64,000 nucleotides of DNA from Chryseobacterium angstadtii (GTDB taxonomy: Bacteria > Bacteroidota > Bacteroidia > Flavobacteriales > Weeksellaceae). Below are positions 53,252 to 61,715 of the stretch, piece by piece. The translations under genes and the position numbers were made by a program. The stretch spans positions 620,001-684,000 of the forward strand of contig NZ_LFND01000003.1 in assembly GCF_001045465.1 (NCBI RefSeq), written 5' to 3'. The notes beneath the pieces were generated by a model. That model was not told the origin of the DNA and ran no database searches. It saw only the letters and a program-made list of their open reading frames with translations. Position 1 is the first letter of the stretch. The number at the start of each line of letters is the position of its first letter.

Positions 53252-53359
53252 TGGTGGCTTCGGGAGCCTCAGCCACCTACGAATTACAGACGCTGTAGAT
53301 CTGAAAATTGATACTTATACCGACAGTACTGGTGGCTGAGGCTCCCGAAGCCACCAGTA
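53252..53359. repeat. BIME-like pair of palindromes in inverted orientation
   Basis: A 26-bp arm (starts TGGTGGCTTCGGGAGCCTC) at 53252-53277 and its exact reverse complement at 53331-53356 enclose 53 bp. Each arm is itself palindromic (GGTGGCT...AGCCACC). The right copy extends to TACTGGTGGCT...AGCCACCAGTA. Such two-palindrome units resemble BIMEs. Confidence 0.85.
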
Positions 53360-53461
53360 CCACAATCAATCAAAAATAAAAGAATTTTAACCAATACAGA
53401 TGCTTTTATTGATCCCACATGAAAGCAACAAAAAAATAATTCCTTATTTTTGCGTAGTTCA

Positions 53462-54109
53462 ATGAAAGATTACTACTATTTTCTAGGGATTTCTCCGGAT
53501 GCTTCAGAAGAAGACATCAAAAAGGCTTATAGAAAACTGTCTTTAAAATATCATCCCGATAAAAACGACAATGACGATTTTTTTGCTGACCGTTTCCGTG
53601 AAATCCAGGAAGCTTATGAGATATTAAGTGATTCCGCAAAGAGACGAACGTACGATCAGAATTTAGAAAATCATCAGAAAAGTTTCAGATACAATATTCC
53701 GCCTTCCATCAAAACGTTTACGGCGAATAAAATTCATGCAAAAAAAGGAGAGGAGATTATTATCAACTGGCAGACGAGCAATGCTGATGTCGTGAAAGTA
53801 TTACCTTTCGGTCTGGAAAAACCTTTTGGAGAAAGAATTTTTAAGATTACGGAATTTAAAGACGGGAAATTTCAGATTCTGCTTCATGCCACCAATTCAC
53901 TGCTGCACAAAACGGCGGTACAAGGGATTACCATTACGGAAGTTTTTGAGAACGATGGTGCTCAGTTTAAAAACAGTGTAGAGGAAATGTTTAAGCCTCA
54001 GCCCAGCACACGAATCAATAGATCCGGACAGCCAAAGATCATGATGCTGATCTGGGGAATAATTATTTTGGCTGTAGCCTTGTATTTTTTAGTCAAGAAT
54101 TTCGCTTAA
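53462..54109 (+). CDS. J-domain (DnaJ-like) protein with C-terminal membrane helix
   Basis: 215 residues. Start at ATG 53462: the TTG at 53450 lies in the TATTTTTG -7 box (53445-53452). J domain residues 1-65: [34 protein letters not shown] with the HPD motif, then [24 protein letters not shown] middle segment of unknown function (about 85-180) contains beta-rich sequence ([23 protein letters not shown]). The C-terminus has a single membrane helix ([19 protein letters not shown]). No Gly/Phe or zinc-finger region, so it is a type III J protein that recruits DnaK at a membrane. Confidence 0.92.
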   Translation: MKDYYYFLGISPDASEEDIKKAYRKLSLKYHPDKNDNDDFFADRFREIQEAYEILSDSAKRRTYDQNLENHQKSFRYNIPPSIKTFTANKIHAKKGEEIIINWQTSNADVVKVLPFGLEKPFGERIFKITEFKDGKFQILLHATNSLLHKTAVQGITITEVFENDGAQFKNSVEEMFKPQPSTRINRSGQPKIMMLIWGIIILAVALYFLVKNFA

Positions 54110-54110
54110 T

Positions 54111-54263
54111 TTAAGCCATCTTTTTTCTTCCCGGACACTTTTTGCATCTCTTTCCTTTCTTGAATTTCTTACAGCAGGATTTCTTTTCGCAATACATATC
54201 TTCATTATTAAATGCAAATGCAGGAGCTAAAGGCGGTACTTTAAACGGGACAATCATATTCAT
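54111..54263 (-). CDS. 50-residue basic Cys-rich protein
   Basis: Coding ORF too short for a 60-codon cut-off. ATG 54263 gives MNMIVPFKVPPLAPAFAF, then NNEDMYCEKKSCCKKF and KKGKRCKKCPGRKKMA, with five Cys, one CC and a CKKC. All are surrounded by Lys/Arg, so it may bind nucleic acid or metal (zinc). It converges with the J-domain gene; the two stop codons are separated by one base. I do not know a family name, but Cys-patterned mini-proteins of this type occur in Flavobacteriia. Codon structure and A-rich leader are acceptable. Confidence 0.7.
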   Translation of the reverse strand: MNMIVPFKVPPLAPAFAFNNEDMYCEKKSCCKKFKKGKRCKKCPGRKKMA

Positions 54264-54695
54264 GCTACAAATATATTAATTTAGAATAAATATAATTAAT
54301 AAAATTTCATAAATGTTATAATGCCTGTTGATTAGGATGTTTACCGTTTGTTTAACCTAAAATTTTGGGGTTGAATTTAAGATTTTTGAACTTATCTTTT
54401 CCCTGAAAATAATTCTGATTCAGTTCAAAACCTGAAAATTTGAATGAAGCGAAGTCAAAAGAGGAAGGTTGAAGATTATTGCTATGTATCATTATGATAG
54501 GCTAAAGCGATTATTATGTCCCGTAGTTTCGATTTAGGCTTCAAACTTCCCCTCCTGAAAGCAAAACATCATTATTTTTTCCAAAACTCATATCCGTTTT
54601 TCTTTATTATACCGGCAAATTGGAACAGTTGTACAATCGTTTAAAAAATTGTAATTTTACGAATCTTTTTTACGAACAAAATCTAATAAATAAAA
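54264..54695. other. 432-bp gap with gcvP promoter
   Basis: No gene or repeat seen. Near the right end TTG (54629-54631), a 20-bp spacer and TAATTTTA (54652-54659, one mismatch to TAnnTTTG) form a plausible gcvP promoter. No obvious glycine riboswitch fold was recognised. Confidence 0.5.
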
Positions 54696-57554
54696 ATGAA
54701 TACAGAACAGTTTGTGAGCCGTCACATTTCCCTTAATGAAGCCGATAAACAGGCGATGCTGGAAAAATTGGGCGTTTCAAGTATTGAAGAACTAATTTCT
54801 CAGACCATTCCTTCTTCCATCCGCCTGGAGAAAGACCTTGAGATCTCTGCACCGCTTTCAGAATACGAAATGCTGAACCATTCGAAAGAATTGGCATCGA
54901 AGAATACTGATTACACGAGCTACATTGGTTTTGGATACCACAATACACTTTTGCCATCAGCCATTCAAAGAAATATCTTTGAAAATCCAAGCTGGTATAC
55001 GGCGTATACTCCTTATCAGGCAGAAATTGCACAGGGAAGGCTGGAAGCTCTTCTTAATTTCCAGACTGTAGTGTGCGACCTTACAGGCTTTACACTGGCG
55101 AATGCTTCTCTTCTGGATGAATCTACTGCGGCTGCCGAAGCGATGCATATGTTCTTTAACAACAGAACGAAGGACCAGAAGAAAGCCAATGCAAACAAAT
55201 TCTTCGTTTCCGATCTTGTTTTACCTCAAACTGTTGCCGTTTTAAAAACTAAAGCAGAAGGTTTAGAAATCGAAATCGTGGAAGGTGATCACAAAACTCA
55301 CCAGTTTGACGAAACTTATTACGGTGTCTTATTACAGTATCCGGGTAAAAACGGTATTGTCTTAGATTACACTGAAGATATTGTTGAATATAAAAAATTA
55401 GATTTACAGGTTGTTGTTGCTTGTGATCCGATGGCTTTGGTTAAACTTAAATCTCCGGCTTCAATGGGAGCTGACTGTGCCGTTGGTACTTCACAGAGAT
55501 TTGGTATTCCATTAGGATACGGAGGTCCTCACGCAGCATTTTTCTCTTGTAGAGAAGATTACAAAAGAGATATTCCGGGAAGAATTATCGGGGTTTCTCA
55601 GGATATGTACGGAAAACGTGCATTAAGAATGGCACTTCAGACCAGAGAACAGCACATTAAAAGAGAAAGAGCGACTTCCAACATCTGTACTGCACAGGTA
55701 CTTCTTGCGGTAATGGCAGGAATGTATTCTGTTTATCACGGTCCTAAAGGATTAAATTATATTGCGGATCAGATCCACTTTAAAGCCAATGCTTTGAAAA
55801 ACGGTCTTAAAGCATTAGGATATCAGGTGGTTGAAGAGCCTATCTTCGATACCGTGAAAATCACCATGAGTGAGGACGAAAAAGGAAGACTGACGAGAAT
55901 GATGCTTGATCACAGACTGAATCTGAATTATTTCACAGAAGGAGTGGTAAGTATCGCGATCAACGAGAGTACAACATTGGAGAAATTAAATTATTTAATG
56001 GCTTCTTTCGCTCAGTTCAAAGACAAGCAGACTTTCAAATTAGAAATAAAAGAAGGATACAGCATTCCGGAAGAATTGTTGAGAAAAGACGAAATTCTTA
56101 CGGAGCAGGTATTCAACAGATACCACACGGAAACAGAATTGATGCGTTATATCAAGCGTCTTGAAAGAAAAGACCTTTCTTTAACACATTCTATGATTTC
56201 TCTTGGATCTTGTACCATGAAGCTGAACGCAGCTACCCAGATGCTTCCGCTTTCCTGGGCAGACTGGGGAAGTGTACACCCGTTTGTACCGGTAGATCAG
56301 GCCGGAGGTTATCAGGAAATGATCAAAGAACTTGAAAAAGATCTTGCTGAAATCACAGGTTTTGCAGGGACTTCATTACAGCCGAATTCAGGTGCTCAGG
56401 GAGAATATGCAGGATTAATGGTGATCAGAGAATATCATATTTCAAGAGGTGAAGGCCACAGAAATGTAGTATTGATTCCTCAGTCTGCGCACGGAACCAA
56501 CCCGGCTTCTGCAGCAATGGCAGGAATGAAAATTGTTGTCGTTAAAAATCTTGAAAACGGAGAAATCGATTTCGAAGATTTAAAAGCTAAAACAGAGCAG
56601 CATTCCGAGAATTTATCTTGTGTGATGATTACCTATCCGTCAACTTACGGATTCTTCGATGCCAATATTAAAGAAATTACCAGTCTGATCCACGAACACG
56701 GCGGACAGGTATATATGGATGGGGCAAACATGAACGCTCAGGTAGGATTTACAAGTCCTGGAAACATCGGAGCAGACGTTTGTCACTTGAACTTACACAA
56801 AACTTTCGCTATTCCTCACGGAGGAGGAGGTCCTGGAGTTGGTCCAATCTGTGTGGCTAAGCACTTAGTACCTTTCCTTCCTTCTAATGCGAATATCAGA
56901 ATCGGAGCTAAAGAAGCAATCGACGGTATTTCTGCTGCGCCTTACGGTTCAGGTCTGATCCTTAACATCTCTTATTCTTACATTAAGATGCTAGGAACAG
57001 ATGGATTGAAAAAAGCGACAGGTCATGCGATCATGAATGCGAATTATCTTAAAGAAATTTTAGCAGAGCATTTCCCGATCTTGTATTCAAACGAAAGTGG
57101 AAGAGTAGCTCACGAATGTATCGTAGACTTCCGTCAGTTCAAATCTTTAGGAATTGAAGTAGCTGATGTAGCGAAGAGATTGATGGATTATGGATTCCAT
57201 GCTCCAACGGTTTCTTTCCCTGTAGCAGGAACATTGATGATTGAACCAACAGAATCTGAAAGCAAGTCTGAAATCGATCGTTTTGCAGAAGCATTAATCT
57301 CTATCAAAAAAGAAATTGATGAGATTGCTAACGGAGAAGCAGATCAGGCTAACAACGTTCTTAAAAACGCTCCTCACACAGAACAGCTGGTAATCTCAGA
57401 TTCCTGGGATAAACCATACAGCAGAGAAAAGGCAGCTTATCCGCTGGAGTGGGTAAGAGAGCACAAATTCTTCGCTTCCGTATCCAGAGTTGATGAAGCT
57501 TATGGAGACAGAAACTTAGTATGTACTTGTGAGCCGATTGAAGCTTATATGTAA
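54696..57554 (+). CDS. gcvP: Glycine dehydrogenase (decarboxylating), P protein
   Basis: 952 residues, full-length fused P protein (both halves in one chain). N-terminal half: FVSRHISLNEADKQAMLEKLGV, YIGFGYHNTLLPSAIQRNIFENPSWYTAYTPYQAEIAQGRLEALLNFQ, LGYGGPHAAFF. C-terminal half: HPFVPVDQAGGYQEMI, the PLP Lys in HLNLHKTFAIPHGGGGPG (about residue 702), and MIEPTESESKSEIDRF. Decarboxylates glycine and passes the aminomethyl group to the H protein lipoyl arm. gcvT and gcvH are not in the window, as is usual in Flavobacteriia. Monocistronic with a terminator. Confidence 0.97.
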   Translation: MNTEQFVSRHISLNEADKQAMLEKLGVSSIEELISQTIPSSIRLEKDLEISAPLSEYEMLNHSKELASKNTDYTSYIGFGYHNTLLPSAIQRNIFENPSWYTAYTPYQAEIAQGRLEALLNFQTVVCDLTGFTLANASLLDESTAAAEAMHMFFNNRTKDQKKANANKFFVSDLVLPQTVAVLKTKAEGLEIEIVEGDHKTHQFDETYYGVLLQYPGKNGIVLDYTEDIVEYKKLDLQVVVACDPMALVKLKSPASMGADCAVGTSQRFGIPLGYGGPHAAFFSCREDYKRDIPGRIIGVSQDMYGKRALRMALQTREQHIKRERATSNICTAQVLLAVMAGMYSVYHGPKGLNYIADQIHFKANALKNGLKALGYQVVEEPIFDTVKITMSEDEKGRLTRMMLDHRLNLNYFTEGVVSIAINESTTLEKLNYLMASFAQFKDKQTFKLEIKEGYSIPEELLRKDEILTEQVFNRYHTETELMRYIKRLERKDLSLTHSMISLGSCTMKLNAATQMLPLSWADWGSVHPFVPVDQAGGYQEMIKELEKDLAEITGFAGTSLQPNSGAQGEYAGLMVIREYHISRGEGHRNVVLIPQSAHGTNPASAAMAGMKIVVVKNLENGEIDFEDLKAKTEQHSENLSCVMITYPSTYGFFDANIKEITSLIHEHGGQVYMDGANMNAQVGFTSPGNIGADVCHLNLHKTFAIPHGGGGPGVGPICVAKHLVPFLPSNANIRIGAKEAIDGISAAPYGSGLILNISYSYIKMLGTDGLKKATGHAIMNANYLKEILAEHFPILYSNESGRVAHECIVDFRQFKSLGIEVADVAKRLMDYGFHAPTVSFPVAGTLMIEPTESESKSEIDRFAEALISIKKEIDEIANGEADQANNVLKNAPHTEQLVISDSWDKPYSREKAAYPLEWVREHKFFASVSRVDEAYGDRNLVCTCEPIEAYM

Positions 57555-57574
57555 TCATTTACTATAAATATAAG

Positions 57575-57608
57575 ACACCCATTTAGATTCTAAACGGGTG
57601 TTTTTTTT
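57575..57608 (+). terminator. Terminator of gcvP
   Basis: ACACCCATTTAGA/TCTAAACGGGTGT with one mismatch, followed by T8. Confidence 0.85.
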
Positions 57609-57626
57609 GTTATTTCTTATTTTCAC

Positions 57627-57809
57627 TTATCTTCTTCGATAGCTGTAGGCTACGAGAAGTGCAACAGCCATGGCACCAAAAGTTACCATTGAAACTGTTT
57701 TAATTGATACTTTACCGTCATTTTCCGATGATGTATTTTGAGATTTATCACATGAAAACAGGAATGCTGCTGTCAGGAATAGACAGCCAAAGAGTAATTT
57801 TTTAATCAT
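57627..57809 (-). CDS. Tiny lipoprotein with C-terminal membrane helix (A)
   Basis: 60 residues. MIKKLLFGCLFLTAAFLFSC ends in a lipobox (LFSC); the short linker DKSQNTSSENDGKVS is followed by a second hydrophobic segment (TVSMVTFGAMAVALLVAYSY) and RRR. It thus has a lipid anchor and a membrane helix, an unusual combination. A second protein with the same design is at 59220, the two flanking the HEPN-like gene. No family name known. Confidence 0.65.
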   Translation of the reverse strand: MIKKLLFGCLFLTAAFLFSCDKSQNTSSENDGKVSIKTVSMVTFGAMAVALLVAYSYRRR

Positions 57810-57990
57810 AAATGTATTTGTTTGGTTACTAGTTATTTATGAGCAAAAAATATGCCGAATGTTTTGTTGAGATGGGAATTTTGTATGTGATAAATAGGAA
57901 ATATTGTGAAGGGATGATTTATGACCACATGCGTTTTTTACTTCAATATATTTAATAAAGAAGCGTAGAATATGAGATTTTCCAGATAAA

Positions 57991-58024
57991 AATAAACCCT
58001 TCTCAGAAATGAGAGGGGTTTATT
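57991..58024. terminator. Bidirectional hairpin after the HEPN-like gene
   Basis: AATAAACCCTTCTCA/TGAGAGGGGTTTATT with loop GAAA, one G-U pair; lies 39 bp beyond the stop codon at 58063. Confidence 0.7.
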
Positions 58025-58062
58025 GTGCTTTTATATGAGATTATAAGATTAATAAAAGAAAG

Positions 58063-59001
58063 TTAGGGAGTGAAATTGTAATGAGAAAACCGCCATCCTT
58101 CTACGGCAGAATTAGTTCTTCTTTGAAACCCTAGAGCTGAATCTATTTCTTGCGTTTTTGCTTTTATTTTTAGTATTTGATGAAGGAGTACTGATAGTTC
58201 TTTAGGGTCATCAATCCCGTTTTTCACAAAAAACTCTCTAACCAATAATTGTGCATCGGAAATTTTGATATGATTAACCATAACTCTTTCATCAATGATT
58301 TTTGCAAGTGCTAAGGCAAGACCATGGACGACTATAAAATCTTTATCTGTAAATGATAATTGCTCTCCTGTTGTAGAATATTTTTCCGGCCAAACTCTAC
58401 ATAAATCTTCTGAAACTTCTCTTCCATTATGTACAATTGCGTTTCGGACATAGGTCCACTTATTCCATTCTTCAATTTTATCTTTGTGGGCTACCTTTAA
58501 ATCACATTTTGCAAGAGATTGAATTTTATGTAACATTTTTAGATGTGTTGAATTTCTGAGGTATTTATCGGTAACTCTTTGTGAAAACCAATCTCTCATA
58601 TTGGAATGAAGTATTGCTTTACTAATTTCATTAGCTTCAAAAGGCATTGTAGACTCCTCTAAAAGTTCAGGAAATAAAAAGAATATTCTCTTAACGATGT
58701 CAAAGAGATATACTTCAAATGCAGTAATAATATTAATAATACTATTTTCTTTTACTGCATTTTCAAGATTTTTGAAATTGGCAATAAATTTTTCTGGAGA
58801 TATATCTATGCTTTTAAATGGCCTTTTATTATCACCCGGATAAGCAGCTAATGTCTTTGGTAATTTTCCGTCTGTTAATGTTTCAAGCCATCTTTCCGAA
58901 TATATTAAGCTTGTTTGTGTCTGCCAATAATTTCTTATATGAAACTCTATAGTTTTTTTGAATTTTTGTAAAGCTAAGCTGGTTCCAAAATCTCTTGCCA
59001 T
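58063..59001 (-). CDS. HEPN-like protein of unknown function
   Basis: 312 residues, no signal peptide or membrane segment, mainly helical. The telltale motif is R186-N-A-I-V-H191-N (RNxxxH, the Rx4H signature of HEPN ribonuclease domains), preceded by helices (LHKIQSLAKCDLKVAHKDKIEEWNKWTYV) in the right position. An N-terminal helical region (about 60-115) is rich in aromatic residues. HEPN proteins are RNases in toxin-antitoxin, abortive infection and CRISPR-associated systems, but also occur singly. No antitoxin gene is adjacent. AT-rich and different in flavour from neighbours. Full family assignment needs a profile search. Confidence 0.55.
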   Translation of the reverse strand: MARDFGTSLALQKFKKTIEFHIRNYWQTQTSLIYSERWLETLTDGKLPKTLAAYPGDNKRPFKSIDISPEKFIANFKNLENAVKENSIINIITAFEVYLFDIVKRIFFLFPELLEESTMPFEANEISKAILHSNMRDWFSQRVTDKYLRNSTHLKMLHKIQSLAKCDLKVAHKDKIEEWNKWTYVRNAIVHNGREVSEDLCRVWPEKYSTTGEQLSFTDKDFIVVHGLALALAKIIDERVMVNHIKISDAQLLVREFFVKNGIDDPKELSVLLHQILKIKAKTQEIDSALGFQRRTNSAVEGWRFSHYNFTP

Positions 59002-59219
59002 AAAATATATTTTTAATTTATATTATTTTTTTGTCTTATTTCCTATTCAGAACAGTATTGAATGACTTCCTAGTTTATTGACTACTTCAGATAAGAGAAA
59101 TGGATGGAGGAAACTTAAACTCATATAAGCCTATAAGGAAATAGATACCCTTAAAGTTGCAAAAAATTTTAAATAAAATAATAAATTTAGCTCTAATTTT
59201 AATTACAAGCTCTGGATTT

Positions 59220-59429
59220 CTACTCTTTCCTTTTTATTTTTTTAGAAATATAAAGAACAATAAAAATCGTGGCGATCGTTATACAGGTTACTAAAAAAGT
59301 GGTTTTTATCGCTTCACTTTCATTGTTTGTTGAAGAGTGGGAACAGTCGGCCAGTATAATAAAAACTGAAAGACAGAGGGTTATTCCAAAAACTTTCTGT
59401 AGAAAAATGAAATTATTGTGTTTCATCAT
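59220..59429 (-). CDS. Tiny lipoprotein with C-terminal membrane helix (B)
   Basis: 69 residues from the first of two ATGs (59429, 59426). FLQKVFGITLCLSVFIILADC ends in a lipobox (LADC); SHSSTNNESEAIK is the linker; TTFLVTCITIATIFIVLYI the second hydrophobic segment; KKIKRKE the basic end. Same layout as the 57627 protein but little sequence identity. Its role is unknown. Confidence 0.6.
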   Translation of the reverse strand: MMKHNNFIFLQKVFGITLCLSVFIILADCSHSSTNNESEAIKTTFLVTCITIATIFIVLYISKKIKRKE

Positions 59430-59631
59430 TACGGTATTTGTGTTGCCGTAAATCTATAAATATTTTCAATGTAAACTATTGTAAATGAAAAGATTAACGT
59501 TTTTAACGAAAATTTTTTATGATTATCAATTATAGGATTAATTTTAAAAGGAAAATTTGTTTTTTTTAGAAAAAATTAAACAAAAATAGTAAGGCTTAAA
59601 AATTAGACTTATTTATTGGTTTGCAAAATTC

Positions 59632-60369
59632 TTAAACTCCTTTCTCCTCGTTCCAGTAATAGGAATCGGGATAAATTCTCGCCCCAAAAATAGCAGTTCC
59701 TACTCTTACAATAGTAGCTCCTTCTTCAATGGCTGTTTCCAGATCACCGCTCATTCCCATAGAAAGTTCTTTCATTTCTACGTTGGGAATGTTTTGGCGG
59801 ATAATTTCCTGCTGCAGACTCTTCAGAATTTTAAAACAGGCTCTTACTTTCTCCGTTTCAGCACTGAAAAGACCAATGGTCATTAATCCCTTAATTTTTA
59901 ATGTACTCAATTCTGAAACTCTTCTGGTAAGTTCTACAGCTTCGTCAGGATGAACTCCGAATTTACTTTCTTCCTGGGAAGTATTCACCTGAATAAGCAC
60001 CTCTATTGTTTTCCCTTCATACAGAAGCCTTTGGTGGAGTTTTTCGGCAAGATCCCAACGGTCCAGAGACTGTACGCAGACGACATCATATTTTAGAATA
60101 TCTTTAATCTTATTGGTCTGCAGATGTCCGATAAAATGATTTTCGTGTGGTATATCTTTTAGAATTTCATACTTTTCCTTCAGTTCCTGTACTTTATTTT
60201 CAGCAATTAAGGTTTGTCCGCTTTCAAGGGCTGTTTTAATGCGTTCCGCGGAAACCGTTTTGGTAGCCAGCAGTAACCTGACTTCATCGGGATTTCTGCC
60301 AGCCTTCTCACAAGCCTTTTTTATTCGGTCATCAATGAGTTCAAGATGGAGGAGGATATCTTCTTTCAT
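59632..60369 (-). CDS. PLP homeostasis protein, YggS/PLPBP family
   Basis: 245 residues. Alanine-racemase-like barrel without the C-terminal domain. PLP-binding Lys is K37 in LLLATKTVSAERI; other family blocks are ENKVQELKEKYE, HFIGHLQTNKIKDIL, VLIQVNTSQEESKFGV, LKIKGLMTIG and ELSMGMSGDLETAIEEGATIVRVGTAIFG. It binds pyridoxal phosphate and controls its free level, with no catalysis known. Its ATG overlaps the last 4 bases of the AAA ATPase gene (ATGA), so translation is coupled; I have not seen a specific link between the two in the family literature I recall. Confidence 0.93.
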   Translation of the reverse strand: MKEDILLHLELIDDRIKKACEKAGRNPDEVRLLLATKTVSAERIKTALESGQTLIAENKVQELKEKYEILKDIPHENHFIGHLQTNKIKDILKYDVVCVQSLDRWDLAEKLHQRLLYEGKTIEVLIQVNTSQEESKFGVHPDEAVELTRRVSELSTLKIKGLMTIGLFSAETEKVRACFKILKSLQQEIIRQNIPNVEMKELSMGMSGDLETAIEEGATIVRVGTAIFGARIYPDSYYWNEEKGV

Positions 60370-61085
60370 GGCTGTGTAATTTCCTGGGATTCCAGTTTTT
60401 TAATCAGAGCCGATTTTACGGCTGTAAAAGTGTGGTCCTTAGCTTCGGCAAAGGAAATACCATATTTACGGTGTATGCTTCTGAGGTCTTCCGGAAATTG
60501 AGAAAGAATAGTATCATAATAAGTATCCAGAAATTCAGCAGAAGGCATTTCATAATTGATCTTCAGCTGGAAACGTCTTAATAAGGCAGTATCAATAATT
60601 TCCGCATGATTGGTTGCACAGATCAGCAAGGCGTTTTCAGGATAATAATCAATAAGTTGAAGCAGTGTATTCACAAGTCTTCTCATTTCCCCTACATCCT
60701 TATCATCGCTTCCTCTTGCTTTTCCGATCTGATCAAGTTCATCCAGAAAAAGAACAGATCTTTCTCTGGCGGCCTTGTCAAAAATCATTTTAATATTCTG
60801 AGACGTTTCCCCGATGCGCGAAGAAACAATATTGCTGAGATTTAAGATCAGTATATTTTTACCCAGCGCGTTGGCAACCGCTTTTGCAGTCATCGTTTTT
60901 CCGCAGCCGGAGTTTCCCTGCAGAAGAATCTTATTATTCACCGGAAGCCCGTATTCCTGAAGCTCTTTCACATAGGTATGCTCCTTGATAAGCTGTACCA
61001 GCTGATCTCTGTTGTTTTTGCCGAGAAATACATCGTTGAGGCTTATTTCCTCTTTATCCTGAATGATAAGATTGTATAGATTCAT
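60366..61085 (-). CDS. Single-domain AAA ATPase
   Basis: 239 residues. Walker A G57-N-S-G-C-G-K63-T64, Walker B VLFLD115-E116-LDQ, sensor 1 CATNHAE, and arginine-finger-like Arg in DTALLRRFQ. It belongs to the classical AAA group (FtsH/CDC48/SpoVK-like ATPase core) but has only about 50 residues before Walker A and no membrane helix or protease, so it probably works as a stand-alone remodeller. The C-terminal 50 residues are helical. It is the first gene of an operon with the PLPBP gene. Confidence 0.9.
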   Translation of the reverse strand: MNLYNLIIQDKEEISLNDVFLGKNNRDQLVQLIKEHTYVKELQEYGLPVNNKILLQGNSGCGKTMTAKAVANALGKNILILNLSNIVSSRIGETSQNIKMIFDKAARERSVLFLDELDQIGKARGSDDKDVGEMRRLVNTLLQLIDYYPENALLICATNHAEIIDTALLRRFQLKINYEMPSAEFLDTYYDTILSQFPEDLRSIHRKYGISFAEAKDHTFTAVKSALIKKLESQEITQP

Positions 61086-61223
61086 ACTAACGCTGATAAA
61101 AATTTTTATGAATACAAAGATAATGCTTTATTGGATGAGACCCAGGGTCCTGAATGAGAATAAGAAGGTAGGCCAGGGGGAAGTGAAAAGAGTAAAATGG
61201 CAAATGAAAAATTGTAATTTATA

Positions 61224-61292
61224 TTCAATAGGAACGGGTTTTAACCCGTTTACAAAAAATAATACCTTCCATCCGGCTTTAGCCCAAACCTA
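61224..61292 (+). repeat. Dispersed two-hairpin repeat, copy 3 (diverged)
   Basis: TTCAATAGGAACGGGTTTTAACCCGTTT then CCGGCTTTAGCCCAAACCTAAG. It keeps the design of the copies at 32730 and 38686 with compensatory changes in the first hairpin (GGGTTTTAACCC). A TTC tract follows at 61307-61323. Confidence 0.75.
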
Positions 61293-61340
61293 AGCTGATG
61301 GAATGCCTTCTTCTTCTTCTTCTTGGAAATAGGAAAAGAC

Positions 61341-61375
61341 TCAAAAACAAGAAAAGCCGAGTAAAAACTCAGCTT
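61341..61375 (-). terminator. Minus-strand terminator of the tiny-ORF transcript
   Basis: AAGCCGAGT/ACTCAGCTT (plus coordinates 61354-61362 and 61367-61375), one pair being G-U in RNA; on the minus strand TTCTTGTTTTTG follows. Confidence 0.6.
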
Positions 61376-61421
61376 GACTATTGGGATATAAAAAATTTGC
61401 TATGAAATTCAGTTAAAAAAG

Positions 61422-61494
61422 TTATGTTTTTTAGGCCCTTTTACTCCTGATGAGTAAAAGAGCAGAATCTGAATCATCAGATTAAAAAACATAA
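61422..61494 (-). ncRNA. Predicted three-way-junction RNA element
   Basis: Outer stem: TTATGTTTTTTA (61422-61433) is the exact reverse complement of TAAAAAACATAA (61483-61494). Inside it are two hairpins: CTTTTACTC-CTGAT-GAGTAAAAG (61438-61460) and ATCTGA-ATCA-TCAGAT (61467-61482). Loop CTGAT can also pair with loop ATCA (TGAT-ATCA), a possible kissing contact. It lies 47 bp downstream of the 27-codon gene on the minus strand and before the terminator at 61341-61375, so all could be one transcript of about 325 nt. The fold is predicted by eye only. Confidence 0.45.
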
Positions 61495-61541
61495 ACAATA
61501 CAATTAATATAGTTGTTCTATAGGCTTTCTTTATTATAGAA

Positions 61542-61625
61542 CTAGTTTCTTTCTTCTCTTTTTACAGTCATAAAGTAAGAAGTGAACACTACTAAACATG
61601 TTGCGATACCAATGTAAGTTACCAT
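61542..61625 (-). CDS. 27-residue single-helix membrane peptide
   Basis: ATG 61625 to TAG 61542: MVTYIGIATCLVVFTSYFMT then VKREERN. One hydrophobic helix with a basic tail (positive inside), like the small membrane peptides of bacteria. A promoter with good Bacteroidota boxes lies at 61675-61705 and an A-rich leader precedes the ATG; the minus-strand terminator at 61341 ends the transcript. The length is near the chance limit, so evidence rests on the surrounding transcription signals and on the helix. Confidence 0.5.
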   Translation of the reverse strand: MVTYIGIATCLVVFTSYFMTVKREERN

Positions 61626-61674
61626 TTTGTTTTATTTTTAATTATTTGACTTTATTTTATCAATTTTCTAATTG

Positions 61675-61705
61675 CAATATTACAGTTTTCAAATCACGTG
61701 CCAAA
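61675..61705 (-). promoter_or_regulatory. Minus-strand promoter for the tiny-ORF transcript
   Basis: On the minus strand TTTG (61705-61702), 19 bp, then TAATATTG (61682-61675, one mismatch to TAnnTTTG). Predicted start near 61668, about 43 nt before the ATG at 61625. Confidence 0.5.
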
Positions 61706-61715
61706 GTAAATAATT

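Noticed and set aside
58523..58540. GTAACA box inside the HEPN-like gene
   Set aside because: Intragenic, wrong strand for any gene and no CTAACT box at 17 bp.
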